From the NCBI GenBank assembly GCA_024637225.1, contig JAGXFP010000037.1, forward strand, positions 1-64,000: 64,000 bases of DNA. The letters are read 5' to 3'. The notes under the pieces were generated by a model, which did no database searches, was not told the origin of the DNA, and saw nothing but the letters and a program-made list of their open reading frames with translations. Below are positions 1 through 7,709 of this stretch, piece by piece. The stretch comes from Desulfobacterales bacterium (GTDB lineage Bacteria; Desulfobacterota; Desulfobulbia; Desulfobulbales; JAGXFP01). Positions within the stretch are counted from its first letter, which is position 1. Every line of letters starts with the position of its first letter. Made by a program: the position numbers and the translations under genes.

Positions 1-106
1 ACAACACTTGACCAGAAAACTAAAACTGTTACTGAATAATAAAACACTCCTCGCGACCTCACAAATAATCGGTCGGCTTTGCACCGGAACACCGGTCGCC
101 ATCACG

Positions 107-673
107 TCAGTTCAACCGGTCGGCTTCATCGGAATACGCATTTGACAGAAAATTGAACAGGGCCGCGACGGCATCGGCGCAGGAGCGGCATTCGCGAAAG
201 CCATAGGAATGGCCATCGGCGAGGGTTTCCGCTATTGGTGCCAAGGCCTGTTTGTACAGCGCCTGCATTGCTCTGTCCATCATGGTGGGTATCGATAGGG
301 GGCGTTTCTTGCCGTTCTTCTTCGGGATATAGATCCGTCTGAGCGGTTGGGCGTGGTAGCCACGTCGACACAGGCTTTGAACAGCCTGCCATTTGGCTCG
401 GGCGCCTTGCCACAGGACACCGTCAATGCCGGGGGTTTTCTTTCCCTTGTTCGAGGTCACTCGTTTGACCGCCCAAAGCTTGGCGGCCAAAGAGCGGGTC
501 AGCAGGTATTGCAAGGCTTTCACCTTGTTCCACCTGTTTTCCTGCACAGCCTTTGCGATACGCATTTGCAGCCTTCTAACCTGCTTCTGAACGGCCTTCC
601 ATTCGATGGAATTCCATTCATGGGCTTCGTTGATGGGTGCACCAGCCTTAGAGGCCGTCGTTTGCTTTCCCAT
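107..673 (-). pseudogene. ltrA: Group II intron reverse transcriptase (LtrA type), C-terminally truncated
   Basis: This 188-residue frame is the N-terminal part of a group II intron-encoded reverse transcriptase/maturase. It has the usual start, with a W-x2-I-x-W-x4 region and the RT-0/RT-1 motifs: TPGIDG near residue 80, then RRIYIPKKNGKKRPLSIP and the MDRAMQALYKQALAPIAE block, ending in YGFRECRSCADAVAALF. A complete protein is normally 400-600 residues and continues into the YADD catalytic motif, the X (maturase) domain and often an HNH domain; here homology stops at about residue 172 and a short unrelated tail leads to the stop. It cannot be an active RT. The remnant faces the left window edge, and nothing in bases 1-106 restores the frame. 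Confidence 0.85.
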
Positions 674-1400
674 TCTTGAAGGTTCTCCAGATTATCTCAC
701 AATAAGACACCAGTTGGACGTCAGCACACGTTCTCATCGTGACGGGGTGTCATGATTTTCGTGATGGGCCATGTTGCAGGCCCTATCCGCCCGGCTTTCC
801 CGGGGGCATTCGCTTTTTCCAACATCTTTCTCCCGCCACACCAACAGCACGCCTTACGGTAATGCCTGCCCGGACTTGCTCCGGGCGGAAGGGCGGGGTT
901 ACCACGTTCCACGTTTTCATCCTTCATGAGACAACTTAGGCGGGACTTGGACGCCGGTGGCTTAATGGGTCCCGTGCAGGCACGTTAGCGACCTGCAACC
1001 TCTCCACACGTAGGAGCACATAAGAAGTACGTCATCGACCTGTTATTTCCGGTAGGTCTGTCGCCCAGCTGACGGCGCGTAAAGCCCTTTGTCTATTCTC
1101 GCCATATTGTCCCGATCCTAGCCCTTAACCGAGCGGAACTCTCGGAGGGGATTCCACCTCACGGTTTCTTCCCTATTCGGTACATTGTCGGATGGGCTTC
1201 ACACCCCGTCATCAGCCCAACGGTAGCATGCCATCCTAGGATACCGGCGGGGACACGCCGGGTGATCTTAGCTGTGTAACTAGCTGTAATCACATATAGA
1301 AACGCGACATCGTGTCGCGACGAACGGCCTGGGTGAGCTGCCGCGCCCGGTGGTTGCAGATTTTCACGCCGCAACCATTCTCGCGGTCAGCTCTACCCGT
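674..1400 (-). mobile_element. Group II intron RNA, 5' part (domain I-IV region) of the broken ltrA intron
   Basis: The 700 bases upstream of the truncated RT have no credible gene and many short GC-rich hairpins, as expected for the ribozyme part of a group II intron whose RT sits in domain IV. Read on the minus strand, the stretch just before the RT start (an ACGTGGAACGTGGTAACC-like run near 890-915) resembles the segment that precedes the RT in many bacterial introns. I could not place the intron 5' end (GUGYG) with confidence; it should lie near 1400, where a second intron remnant begins in the opposite direction. Confidence 0.45.
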
Positions 1401-1401
1401 T

Positions 1402-1730
1402 TGTGTACGCCCGGCATGGGCGTGATCTTATGGGGTGCAAGTCCCCTGTATATGAATCCCGTTACTGTCAAACGATAGTAGCGAAAATACTAGCCGAAGG
1501 CAAGGGCGATCTCGTGAGGGGTGGTCTGAAGGAAGCTGGAGTGCAAACTTATGAGCCGACGAACAGAAACGACATACAAGGCCCAGTCTCCGGGTGAGTC
1601 AGCACAACATGACGAAGGCCTGGATTCAGGAGATAGGGTAAATGTCGCGGTTGTGTAAGGAAAGATCACGTTCTTATCCGGGGAGGCCTGCCCGGCGTGC
1701 GGTTGCTGTTTTCAATGGAGTTCCGGTGAC
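1402..1730 (+). mobile_element. Second group II intron remnant (5' ribozyme end, plus strand)
   Basis: Starting at GTGTACGCCCGGCATGGGCG the sequence looks like the 5' end of a bacterial group II intron (compare the common start GTGCGCCCGGCATGGG), followed by a GGGGTGCAAGTCCCC stem and, around 1620-1700, the segment ending in GGAAAGATCACGTTCTTATC that normally precedes the intron RT. No RT follows: after about 1730 the sequence becomes AT-rich and unrelated. So this is a 5' fragment, oriented opposite to the fragment at 107-1400. The start carries an extra TA relative to the usual GTGCG, which may mark a junction with the other intron. Assignment is from remembered motifs, not a covariance search. 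Confidence 0.5.
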
Positions 1731-1889
1731 ACCATATTTATCTGTTATTTCTTCCCTTGTCTTCCAAGCATTGGTTTCAATAGTATCCATGCACCGTCCT
1801 CAAAAGAAATCGGACACTCCCCAGTTTCTTCTATGCCTGAAGATGTCTCCTCTTTTTTCCACAATATTTATGTGGGAAATCAATTGGCG

Positions 1890-2693
1890 TCAATAGCCAA
1901 ACGCGCTTAACACTGTATAATCAATCTCTGTCGATGTCGCGTGGTGTACGATGAAACGGCTGTTTTTATATCCATATTCCTTTTCAGGCACATAATCGAA
2001 CTCAAACTCTTGAGTAAAAGCAGGTCGGATGGTTGTGCCATCAAACTCCTTATATGCAAAACGGATTTGTTCCTGCGCAAGACCAATGTAAGTGATGGTT
2101 TGCGCAATTTCTGATCCGGTGAATTCTCTATAAAATCTATCATTTTCCTGTTGTAGAATTGTAACATCACCAGGTGAGGAAACCCGGACCCGGAGGCGAT
2201 CGCTTGGTTGCCAATATACACGTAATGGTGCGTTTTGATCACTGGGGATCACAATGCCACCAGTAACAGTCTTCAATCTTGAACGCCCATATTTGAATTT
2301 AACACCCGACTTTATTGCAAAATACTTATCTCCTCTTGTATCTTGCCCTTCTAAAACTGCTACTTTTTTAGGTGTTTCCACTTTAAATTCATAGCATTTT
2401 ATAGGAATGCTGTTGAAAAGCATTCTGCAATTTTCACCTAGCACGTTATATTCATCTTGAACCATGACAGTCTCTCTCTCAACAAAGGGCCAAGTTGTCA
2501 AAAAATAGTCTCCAGTTTGAGCTGTTTGTCTCAAGCCAGACATACTAATTAAAGTGTGTTTAGCAGGATTTATATTAACAGGATCATAATTACGCCAAGT
2601 TGTGCAGGCTGAAAGCACAACAAGCGCAAAACAAAATATTACCAGTTTAATAAATGTATTTCCTTCAAGAGAAAATCTGTTAATTGATAACAT
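1890..2693 (-). CDS. Putative outer-membrane or periplasmic lipoprotein, family unknown
   Basis: The protein has a hydrophobic segment followed by a lipobox (VVLSAC), so signal peptidase II should cleave before the Cys and attach lipid. I start it at the Met of MLSINRFSLEGN (base 2693), which has a GAGG-like ribosome site a few bases upstream; the open frame extends 23 codons further to 2762 but without an equal signal. The mature part (about 235 residues) is rich in beta-type sequence and has no motif I recognise. The gene is clearly more AT-rich than its neighbours and sits beside intron debris, which suggests acquisition by transfer. Function unknown. Confidence 0.7.
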   Translation of the reverse strand: MLSINRFSLEGNTFIKLVIFCFALVVLSACTTWRNYDPVNINPAKHTLISMSGLRQTAQTGDYFLTTWPFVERETVMVQDEYNVLGENCRMLFNSIPIKCYEFKVETPKKVAVLEGQDTRGDKYFAIKSGVKFKYGRSRLKTVTGGIVIPSDQNAPLRVYWQPSDRLRVRVSSPGDVTILQQENDRFYREFTGSEIAQTITYIGLAQEQIRFAYKEFDGTTIRPAFTQEFEFDYVPEKEYGYKNSRFIVHHATSTEIDYTVLSAFGY

Positions 2694-3131
2694 TGTTGCC
2701 TCACATGTATCGAAAATTCCAGAAAACCTGGCATCCCCATTGATTAGCTGGTGTTTGTCCATAAACCGTGAAAGTTGCAGAAGTTAGGATCATCTTCATA
2801 TTATAAGTTTTGTTGGGTCAATCCGGATTTTCCAGAGGGATAATCGAGAGCGACCAGGGTAGCTGAGAATCGATTCGACTAAACCTACTCAATGATCCGG
2901 TTAAATCCTAGCCCTTTTCTTTCTTTTCAATTTTCCATCAGGTCAGACATAGCCCCGAACGAATCGGTGGATCTTTTTGAGAGTTGTTCCTGCCTTTTTC
3001 CGAGCGACCGTGGAAGAAGGCCGCCTGCGTGGCCGCATCGGATAACTGAAATAGTTTTCTCGATATTCCGGATGGTCTGTTTTATGCTTATTTCAGCAAG
3101 GGGAAAACAAGGAAATATAAAAGGACAACAG
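2694..3131. other. Intergenic region between divergent genes
   Basis: This 438-base gap separates the starts of the lipoprotein (minus) and the DUF4112 gene (plus), so promoters for both should lie here. I see no convincing -35/-10 pair, no RNA gene and no copy of the repeat families. An open frame from 2892 runs into the DUF4112 gene but its N-terminal 80 codons look non-coding. Confidence 0.5.
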
Positions 3132-3620
3132 ATGATGGCATCTCAACGTACCGATCAACTCAAGCGCTTGAAAACATTCGGCCGGTTACTGGACAGTTCC
3201 ATTCCGCTGCCGGGAGGTTACCGGATCGGCCTGGACGGCATTTTCGGCCTGATTCCTGGCTTTGGCGATGTCGCCGGCGGAGTGGCTTCCAGTTATATCA
3301 TCCTCGAAGCCGCACGCCTCGGCGCTTCGACCACTACCCTGCTCCATATGGTATTCAATGTCCTTATCGATTCCCTGATCGGACTTATCCCCATTCTCGG
3401 GGACCTGTTTGACTTTGTCTGGAAAGCAAACAATAAGAACATCAAGCTGCTGATAAAACATCTCGATTCTCCCCGGCCGAAGAGCAGCCCGGAACATCGG
3501 CTGACCACCACGATGGTGATCATCCTGATTATCCTGGTGGCCGGCACCATAGGACTGGCCTACCTGGGATTCATGCTCCTCCTCCGCTTGATCGCCGCCT
3601 TACAGGCAAGCGGCGGCTGA
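3132..3620 (+). CDS. DUF4112 small membrane protein
   Basis: The start at 3132 (MMASQRTDQLKRL) has an AGGACA ribosome site just upstream; an in-frame extension to 2892 lacks one. The 162-residue protein shows the DUF4112 pattern: a soluble N-terminal helix, the conserved LDSSIPLPGGYRIGLDGI and LIPGFGDVAGG segments, a second LIGLIPILGDLFDFVWKAN repeat-like segment, then a C-terminal transmembrane helix at about residues 129-153. The two G-x-IP-x-(F/L)GD segments look like an internal duplication. The family is widespread in bacteria, and I know of no proven function. It stands alone, with an unrelated minus-strand gene downstream. Confidence 0.85.
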   Translation: MMASQRTDQLKRLKTFGRLLDSSIPLPGGYRIGLDGIFGLIPGFGDVAGGVASSYIILEAARLGASTTTLLHMVFNVLIDSLIGLIPILGDLFDFVWKANNKNIKLLIKHLDSPRPKSSPEHRLTTTMVIILIILVAGTIGLAYLGFMLLLRLIAALQASGG

Positions 3621-3821
3621 AAAGAAAAACGCGCGATTATCTAGCACCCTCGCCCAAGAGTGCTTTCTTCGGTCGGTTCATCAGCCAGAATAGGCTTGGG
3701 ATTTGCAACCGGGGCACGAGCTATGGCGACCCGGTGTTTTTTGACTACCGGCCCGAGCTTTAACCAGCGCCAGAGGAATCTCCACTTTGTATTTTACGAG
3801 ATATACCAGATGGATGAACCA

Positions 3822-3838
3822 AGTCTTAACTTAAGACT
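3822..3838. promoter_or_regulatory. Perfect 8-bp inverted repeat in the 3' gap
   Basis: AGTCTTAA-C-TTAAGACT forms a perfect palindrome between the convergent DUF4112 and reductase genes. It could be a protein-binding site or a small hairpin; there is no T-run to make it a clear terminator. The rest of 3621-3906 holds no gene I can support. Confidence 0.25.
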
Positions 3839-3906
3839 GCTCTCCCATGATGCCGCCGGGGCAGTTGCCGGCATCCGACCCGCTCCCGAAGGTTTACCGA
3901 TTCAGA

Positions 3907-4776
3907 TCATTGCTTGCCCGCCAACACCTTATAGACTGCCATGAAGTCCTCTTCCGCCAGGCCTTTGCGTTTTGCCAGCGCAAAAAGCTCCTTGGCCGCG
4001 TTCATTCCCGGCAAGGCCGCGCCGGCTTCATAGGCGGTTTCCGCGGCAAGATGGAGATCCTTGTGCATCCATTGCAGCGGGAACTCGACGGCATAGTCAT
4101 CCTCCTCGAACTTCCGGCGCTTGCTGTTCACGAAGGGAGCGGTAACCGGCGACGATGCCAGGGTATCGAAGATCGCATGCTTGGTCATGCCGAGCGCTTC
4201 GCCGAAGACCAGGGCCTCGGAGAAAGCAGTCATCGCCTGGCCGAGGATGATATTGTTGACCATCTTCATTGCCGAACCCGTGCCGTGACCGCCCATCGGG
4301 AAAATCGCCTTGCCCATGGCCTCAAAGAGAGGCCGGGCGGTCTCCACATCCTGATCGGATCCCCCGACAAAGAAGACGAGCTGACCGGCTTCGGCCGGAC
4401 CCTTCGAGCCGGCCACCGGTGCGTCGAGGAAACGGATCTTGCGCGCGGCCGCCTCCTCCGCCATGCGTCTTGAGAAAGAGGGATTCACGGTCGTGCAGTC
4501 GATCCAGAGCGCCTCGGCCGACATGGTGTCAAGGAAGGAATGCCTGCCGTGCAAGGCTGTCTCGCCAACCGCCTCGGGAGTTGAAAGCATCGTAATGACG
4601 ATCTTGACCCGCTGACCGAGATCCATGGGGCTATCGGCCCACGAGGCCCCCAGCTCCAGTAATGGTTCGGCCTTTTCGCGGGTGCGGTTATAGAGCACGA
4701 GTTCATAACCCTTGTTGAGCAGATTGGCGGCCATCCGGCTGCCCATGATGCCCAATCCGATAAATCCGATCTTCAT
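3907..4776 (-). CDS. NAD(P)-dependent beta-hydroxyacid dehydrogenase, glyoxylate/succinic-semialdehyde reductase type
   Basis: The protein (289 residues) begins at MKIGFIGLGIMGSRMA, placed by an AGAGGT ribosome site 9 bases before the ATG; the frame extends 30 codons further without one. It has the 3-hydroxyisobutyrate dehydrogenase layout: N-terminal Rossmann fold with GLGIMG (GxGxxG), the substrate motif FLDAPVAGSKGPAEAGQL near residue 120, the catalytic lysine region GSAMKMVNN near 170, and an all-helical C-terminal half. The GSKGPAE variant is the one typical of plant/bacterial GLYR-type reductases, which reduce glyoxylate and succinic semialdehyde with NADPH; the exact substrate cannot be read from sequence. 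Single gene, divergent from the ferredoxin region. Confidence 0.88.
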   Translation of the reverse strand: MKIGFIGLGIMGSRMAANLLNKGYELVLYNRTREKAEPLLELGASWADSPMDLGQRVKIVITMLSTPEAVGETALHGRHSFLDTMSAEALWIDCTTVNPSFSRRMAEEAAARKIRFLDAPVAGSKGPAEAGQLVFFVGGSDQDVETARPLFEAMGKAIFPMGGHGTGSAMKMVNNIILGQAMTAFSEALVFGEALGMTKHAIFDTLASSPVTAPFVNSKRRKFEEDDYAVEFPLQWMHKDLHLAAETAYEAGAALPGMNAAKELFALAKRKGLAEEDFMAVYKVLAGKQ

Positions 4777-5298
4777 GGCGATTACCTCTTTTGTTGTTAA
4801 AGCAAATTCCCGACTTCTCTCATGATTCGTTATAAAGAATACGGTCCAACTCCCCCGGCAAGTCAATCATTTTAAATCATTTTCCCCCTGGAAAACCAGG
4901 CCGTCTGCAAAAAAAGTTGTCGTGGTTGTTGCCGATATTATTGCTGTGGCCTCACACGCCGAACGTGCTCCCTCTAAATAGTTTTTCCTGTTTAAGTGGA
5001 CAAGGTGTCCTGACTGACAGGAGTTATGGCGCAGTATTTTCCGGATTGGGAAGTCCGGTATAATTTATTGATTCAGATTAATTACGCCGTCAACCAAATG
5101 CCACACCCGCCCAGGAACCGCGCGGCAAGAGCGCTTTTGTTGGACATAGCCGGTGAGCGGTTCGGAGGGGGGCGGTCACCTGTCGAAAGAATGCACTGGC
5201 CCGCAATTTGCAAATATCAAATTATGTTAGATACGGATTTCGACAGAGAAGAATGAAGAGGGAAACTGCTTTTAAAAGAAGATTCAGGAGGGAAAAAC
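4777..5298. other. Intergenic region, no supported gene
   Basis: About 520 bases between divergent genes. A 76-codon open frame at 5026-5256 has a Shine-Dalgarno-like GGAG only two bases from its ATG and no recognisable protein; I do not call it. A short palindrome GGACAAGGTGTCC lies near 5000 and might be an operator. No RNA gene seen. Confidence 0.4.
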
Positions 5299-5484
5299 AT
5301 GAAAGTAAGTGTCGATAAAGATCTGTGTATCGGTTCGGGTAATTGCGAAGCCACCTGTCCCGAGGTCTTCGAAGTGCGCGACGAAAAGGCTCATGTCAAG
5401 ACGGATCCGGTTCCCGAAGACCAGGAGGATAAGGCGCAGCAGGCAATTGACGGGTGTCCGTCCGGAGCCATCACCAAAAGCTGA
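5299..5484 (+). CDS. Small single-cluster ferredoxin with a missing second cysteine
   Basis: A 61-residue ferredoxin of the Fer4_13/Fer4_15 kind. The cluster loop reads CIGSGNCEATCP, and the distal ligand is the Cys of DGCPSGAIT near residue 52. In the usual C-x2-C-x2-C-x3-CP loop the second Cys is present; here it is Ser (C-x2-S-x2-C-x3-CP). That leaves three of the four canonical cysteines, as in [3Fe-4S] ferredoxins or in [4Fe-4S] forms with a labile site. A strong AGGAGGG ribosome site precedes the ATG. The stop codon TGA overlaps the end of an interspersed repeat (GATGGC). Electron-transfer partner unknown. Confidence 0.88.
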   Translation: MKVSVDKDLCIGSGNCEATCPEVFEVRDEKAHVKTDPVPEDQEDKAQQAIDGCPSGAITKS

Positions 5485-5608
5485 TGGCGTCGCAAAAATC
5501 GCCAGCTCCCGCGTTGCTGCAAGTTGTCTCGTCATTGCAGCGTACTGGAGTACGCTTCATTCCTCGAAATTCGCGCGCCTAGGATCTGGCGATTTTTGCT
5601 TAGCCATC
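5483..5608 (-). repeat. Interspersed palindromic element, family 1 (GATGGC), copy 1
   Basis: The 126-bp element runs from GATGGCGTCGCAAAAATCG to CGATTTTTGCTTAGCCATC, so the ends are near-perfect inverted repeats of about 20 bp. Its centre is a small palindrome, AGCGTACTCCAGTACGCT. I define the strand by the copy at 22933 as plus; this copy is reversed. Its left end supplies the last two bases of the ferredoxin TGA stop codon. It could fold into a long imperfect hairpin in the ferredoxin 3' UTR. Confidence 0.85.
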
Positions 5609-5611
5609 CCC

Positions 5612-5679
5612 ATTTATGTACCCACAGGGCATAAGTTTAGTACGAGTCCCGCCTTACCGGGGCTCAACTCAGCTTTAAC
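5612..5679 (-). repeat. Interspersed repeat, family 5 (AAAGCTGAGTTGAGC), copy 1
   Basis: Read on the minus strand the copy starts TTAAAGCTGAGTTGAGC and ends with AAACTTATGCCCTGTG followed by GGTACATAAAT. The same two blocks occur at 44047 and 47660 with a different small hairpin between them (here CCCCGGTAAGGCGGG). It begins 3 bases after the family 1 element, so two repeat families are stacked here. Confidence 0.8.
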
Positions 5680-5783
5680 TTTTTTAATATTCATCCAAAG
5701 CGGATGGCGTCGCAAAAAATCCCAAAAGAGGCACGGCAATCTGATCTACTGAGTGGTGTGTGCATGTAGAAAATGCAGGAGAC

Positions 5784-5822
5784 AAAAAAAGGGTTTCAAG
5801 CCGTAAGCCTGAAACCCTTTTG
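5784..5822 (-). terminator. Rho-independent terminator of the tRNA gene
   Basis: On the minus strand, the stem AAAGGGTTTCAGGCTTACGG pairs with GCTTGAAACCC and is followed by a run of T residues. It lies 9 bases past the CCA end of the tRNA. Confidence 0.85.
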
Positions 5823-5830
5823 CATTTAGA

Positions 5831-5907
<77 letters not shown>

Positions 5908-5921
5908 TCACTGAAGGCAAC

Positions 5922-5949
5922 ACTATAATAAACAGACCTGATTTGTCAA
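5922..5949 (-). promoter_or_regulatory. Sigma-70 type promoter of the initiator tRNA
   Basis: On the minus strand TTGACA is followed after 16 bases by TATAGT. The -10 box lies 15 bases before the tRNA 5' end, the expected distance for a start just upstream of the mature RNA. Confidence 0.8.
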
Positions 5950-6045
5950 TACACTTTATCAATAAAATTGCCTTGGATTCGATTAAGTTCACGGGCGGAA
6001 GTAGCTGAAATCGTTAAAAAACTCACAAGACCGGCACGATAGCCT

Positions 6046-6492
6046 TCAAGAACCGGCCCCGGCGATCAGGCTTAATTTATCCAGGAAATAATCGGGAAAA
6101 CGGGTGAGCTTGCCCTGAAGATCGACAACGGCGTGCAGAGTATATCCCTTGACCAACAGCTGCCCGTCGTCCGCCCTGCTGACCCGGTGGTTAAAACGGC
6201 AGGACATCTTTCTGACATCGTGAACCGAAGTCTCGACGACCAGCAGATCGTCATAACGGGCAGAGGCTTTGTAACGGGTATGGCATTCCACCACCGGCAG
6301 GATATAGCCTTTCTCCTCCAATTCGCGATACGAAGCGCCATTGGCCCGGAGAATCTCGGTCCGCCCCGCCTCGAAAAAATGGAGATAATTGCCGTAATAG
6401 ACCACCCCGCCGGAATCCGTGTCCGCGTATAAAACCCGGCGCTCGGTGCGATGGATATAGTCGCCCATGGCCTCGTCGACATTTTTTGCCAT
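6046..6492 (-). CDS. ybgC: Acyl-CoA thioesterase, YbgC/4-hydroxybenzoyl-CoA thioesterase family
   Basis: A hotdog-fold thioesterase of 148 residues. The signature YADTDSGGVVYYGNYLHFFE near residues 22-41 carries the catalytic Asp (D in the D-x-D-x-x-G-V-V-Y-Y-x-N-Y motif). The family hydrolyses acyl-CoA, and in enterobacteria ybgC is the first gene of the tol-pal operon. Here it is the last gene of hom-apgM-ybgC, with its ATG overlapping the TAA stop of the gene before it (TAATG), so translation is probably coupled. The tol genes are about 3 kb away and divergent, so an old link to tol is plausible but not shown. Confidence 0.9.
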   Translation of the reverse strand: MAKNVDEAMGDYIHRTERRVLYADTDSGGVVYYGNYLHFFEAGRTEILRANGASYRELEEKGYILPVVECHTRYKASARYDDLLVVETSVHDVRKMSCRFNHRVSRADDGQLLVKGYTLHAVVDLQGKLTRFPDYFLDKLSLIAGAGS

Positions 6493-7709
6493 TACTCTTC
6501 CACCTGCATCAACCGGTTGAAAAAAGCCCGGCCGTCGCTATAAGATACTCCGCTCTTAAGCCCGTTTGATTCGGTATAGGCCAAACCGGAAGCCAGCCCG
6601 GGCTGTTTTGAATCGTAGATCGCCACCGGCACCGGCTGTGAATCGTGGGTCATGGTACTGAGCGGGGTGAAATGATCCATCGCCACCACCAGCCGGAACG
6701 GCGGCCCGCCTTGCAACCCCTCCAGAATCGGCTTGACGATCCGGGTATCGAAATCGGCAATGGCCTTCAGTTTGTCGACCCGGGAACCCTGGTGAGCGGC
6801 CTCATCAGGCGCCTCCACATGGACCACGACTAAATCGCACTTCTTGATACTTTGCAGGGCGGCTTCGACCTTGCCCGCGTAATTGGTGTCGAGATAACCG
6901 GTGGCCCCCTCGACATTCACAATCCCCAAACCCGCATAGACTCCGATCCCCTTGAGCAGGTCGACGGCGGAGATCAGGCTGCCTTCGATGCCATATCTCT
7001 CCGGCAGGGTTACCATTACCGGCGCCCTGCCCTGCCCCCATAGCCAGATGGCGTTGGCGGGGTTTTCGCCGTTGGCCAGACGGCGTCGGTTAACCTCGTG
7101 GGCCACCAGAATGCCGCAGGCCTTCCGAATGGTTTTGCCGAGCACCGGGGTTTTCAGCATCTGGTTCCACTGCTCGGAAACATCTTGACCGGTATGGTCG
7201 TGGGGCGGCTCCGCTTCGTAATTCTCCGGACTGTCCTTGACGACCAGCAGATGACGGTAACTCACGCCGGGATGGAATTGGAGGTTGTCGTCGTTCAACT
7301 CCGCCGCCAGCGCCTCGATCAGCTCCCGGGCTTCCGGGGTGGAAATGTGGCCGCCGCTGTAATCGACCATGATCACCCGACCGTCTCCGTCGCGGTCCAG
7401 AGTAACCAGATTGCAGCGGAAGGCGGTCTCCCGCGGCGCCAGTTCTACTCCCATGCTGGCCGCTTCCAGGGGAGAACGGCCGGTGTAGAACTCCTCGGGG
7501 CGATAGCCGAGCAGGGAAAGATTGGCCACATCGCTGCCGGGCGGGTAGCCGTCCGGGATCGTTTTAAGCAGGGCCAGCTCGCCGTTTTTCGAGACGAAAT
7601 CCATGGCCGGGGTGTCGACATACTCCAGGGGAGTAAGGCCGCCCAGCTCGGCAATGGGCAGGTCGCCCATGCCGTCGCCGATCAGGATTACCGTTTTAGC
7701 CTTGGCCAT
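6492..7709 (-). CDS. ApgM-like phosphoglycerate mutase family protein, probable alternative homoserine kinase
   Basis: The 405-residue protein belongs to the archaeal-type cofactor-independent phosphoglycerate mutase family (alkaline phosphatase superfamily): LIGDGMGDLP at the N-terminus with the metal-binding Asp, LKTIPDGYPPGSDVANLSLLGY with the catalytic Ser, and a C-terminal VVAMDHFTPLSTMTH-type metal site. I start it at MAKAKTVIL (7709), which overlaps the end of hom by 14 bases. A subgroup of this family always found beside threonine genes has been proposed to be the missing homoserine kinase. The tight hom-apgM overlap here fits that role better than glycolysis. The substrate is inference. 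Confidence 0.85.
   Translation of the reverse strand: MAKAKTVILIGDGMGDLPIAELGGLTPLEYVDTPAMDFVSKNGELALLKTIPDGYPPGSDVANLSLLGYRPEEFYTGRSPLEAASMGVELAPRETAFRCNLVTLDRDGDGRVIMVDYSGGHISTPEARELIEALAAELNDDNLQFHPGVSYRHLLVVKDSPENYEAEPPHDHTGQDVSEQWNQMLKTPVLGKTIRKACGILVAHEVNRRRLANGENPANAIWLWGQGRAPVMVTLPERYGIEGSLISAVDLLKGIGVYAGLGIVNVEGATGYLDTNYAGKVEAALQSIKKCDLVVVHVEAPDEAAHQGSRVDKLKAIADFDTRIVKPILEGLQGGPPFRLVVAMDHFTPLSTMTHDSQPVPVAIYDSKQPGLASGLAYTESNGLKSGVSYSDGRAFFNRLMQVEE

Noticed and set aside
3660-3944. 94-codon frame after the DUF4112 gene
   Set aside because: It runs into the 3' end of the reductase on the other strand and has no family features.
5026-5256. 76-codon plus-strand open frame in the gap before the ferredoxin
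   Set aside because: The Shine-Dalgarno-like GGAG is only two bases from the ATG, the predicted protein has no motif, and the region looks like a divergent promoter zone.
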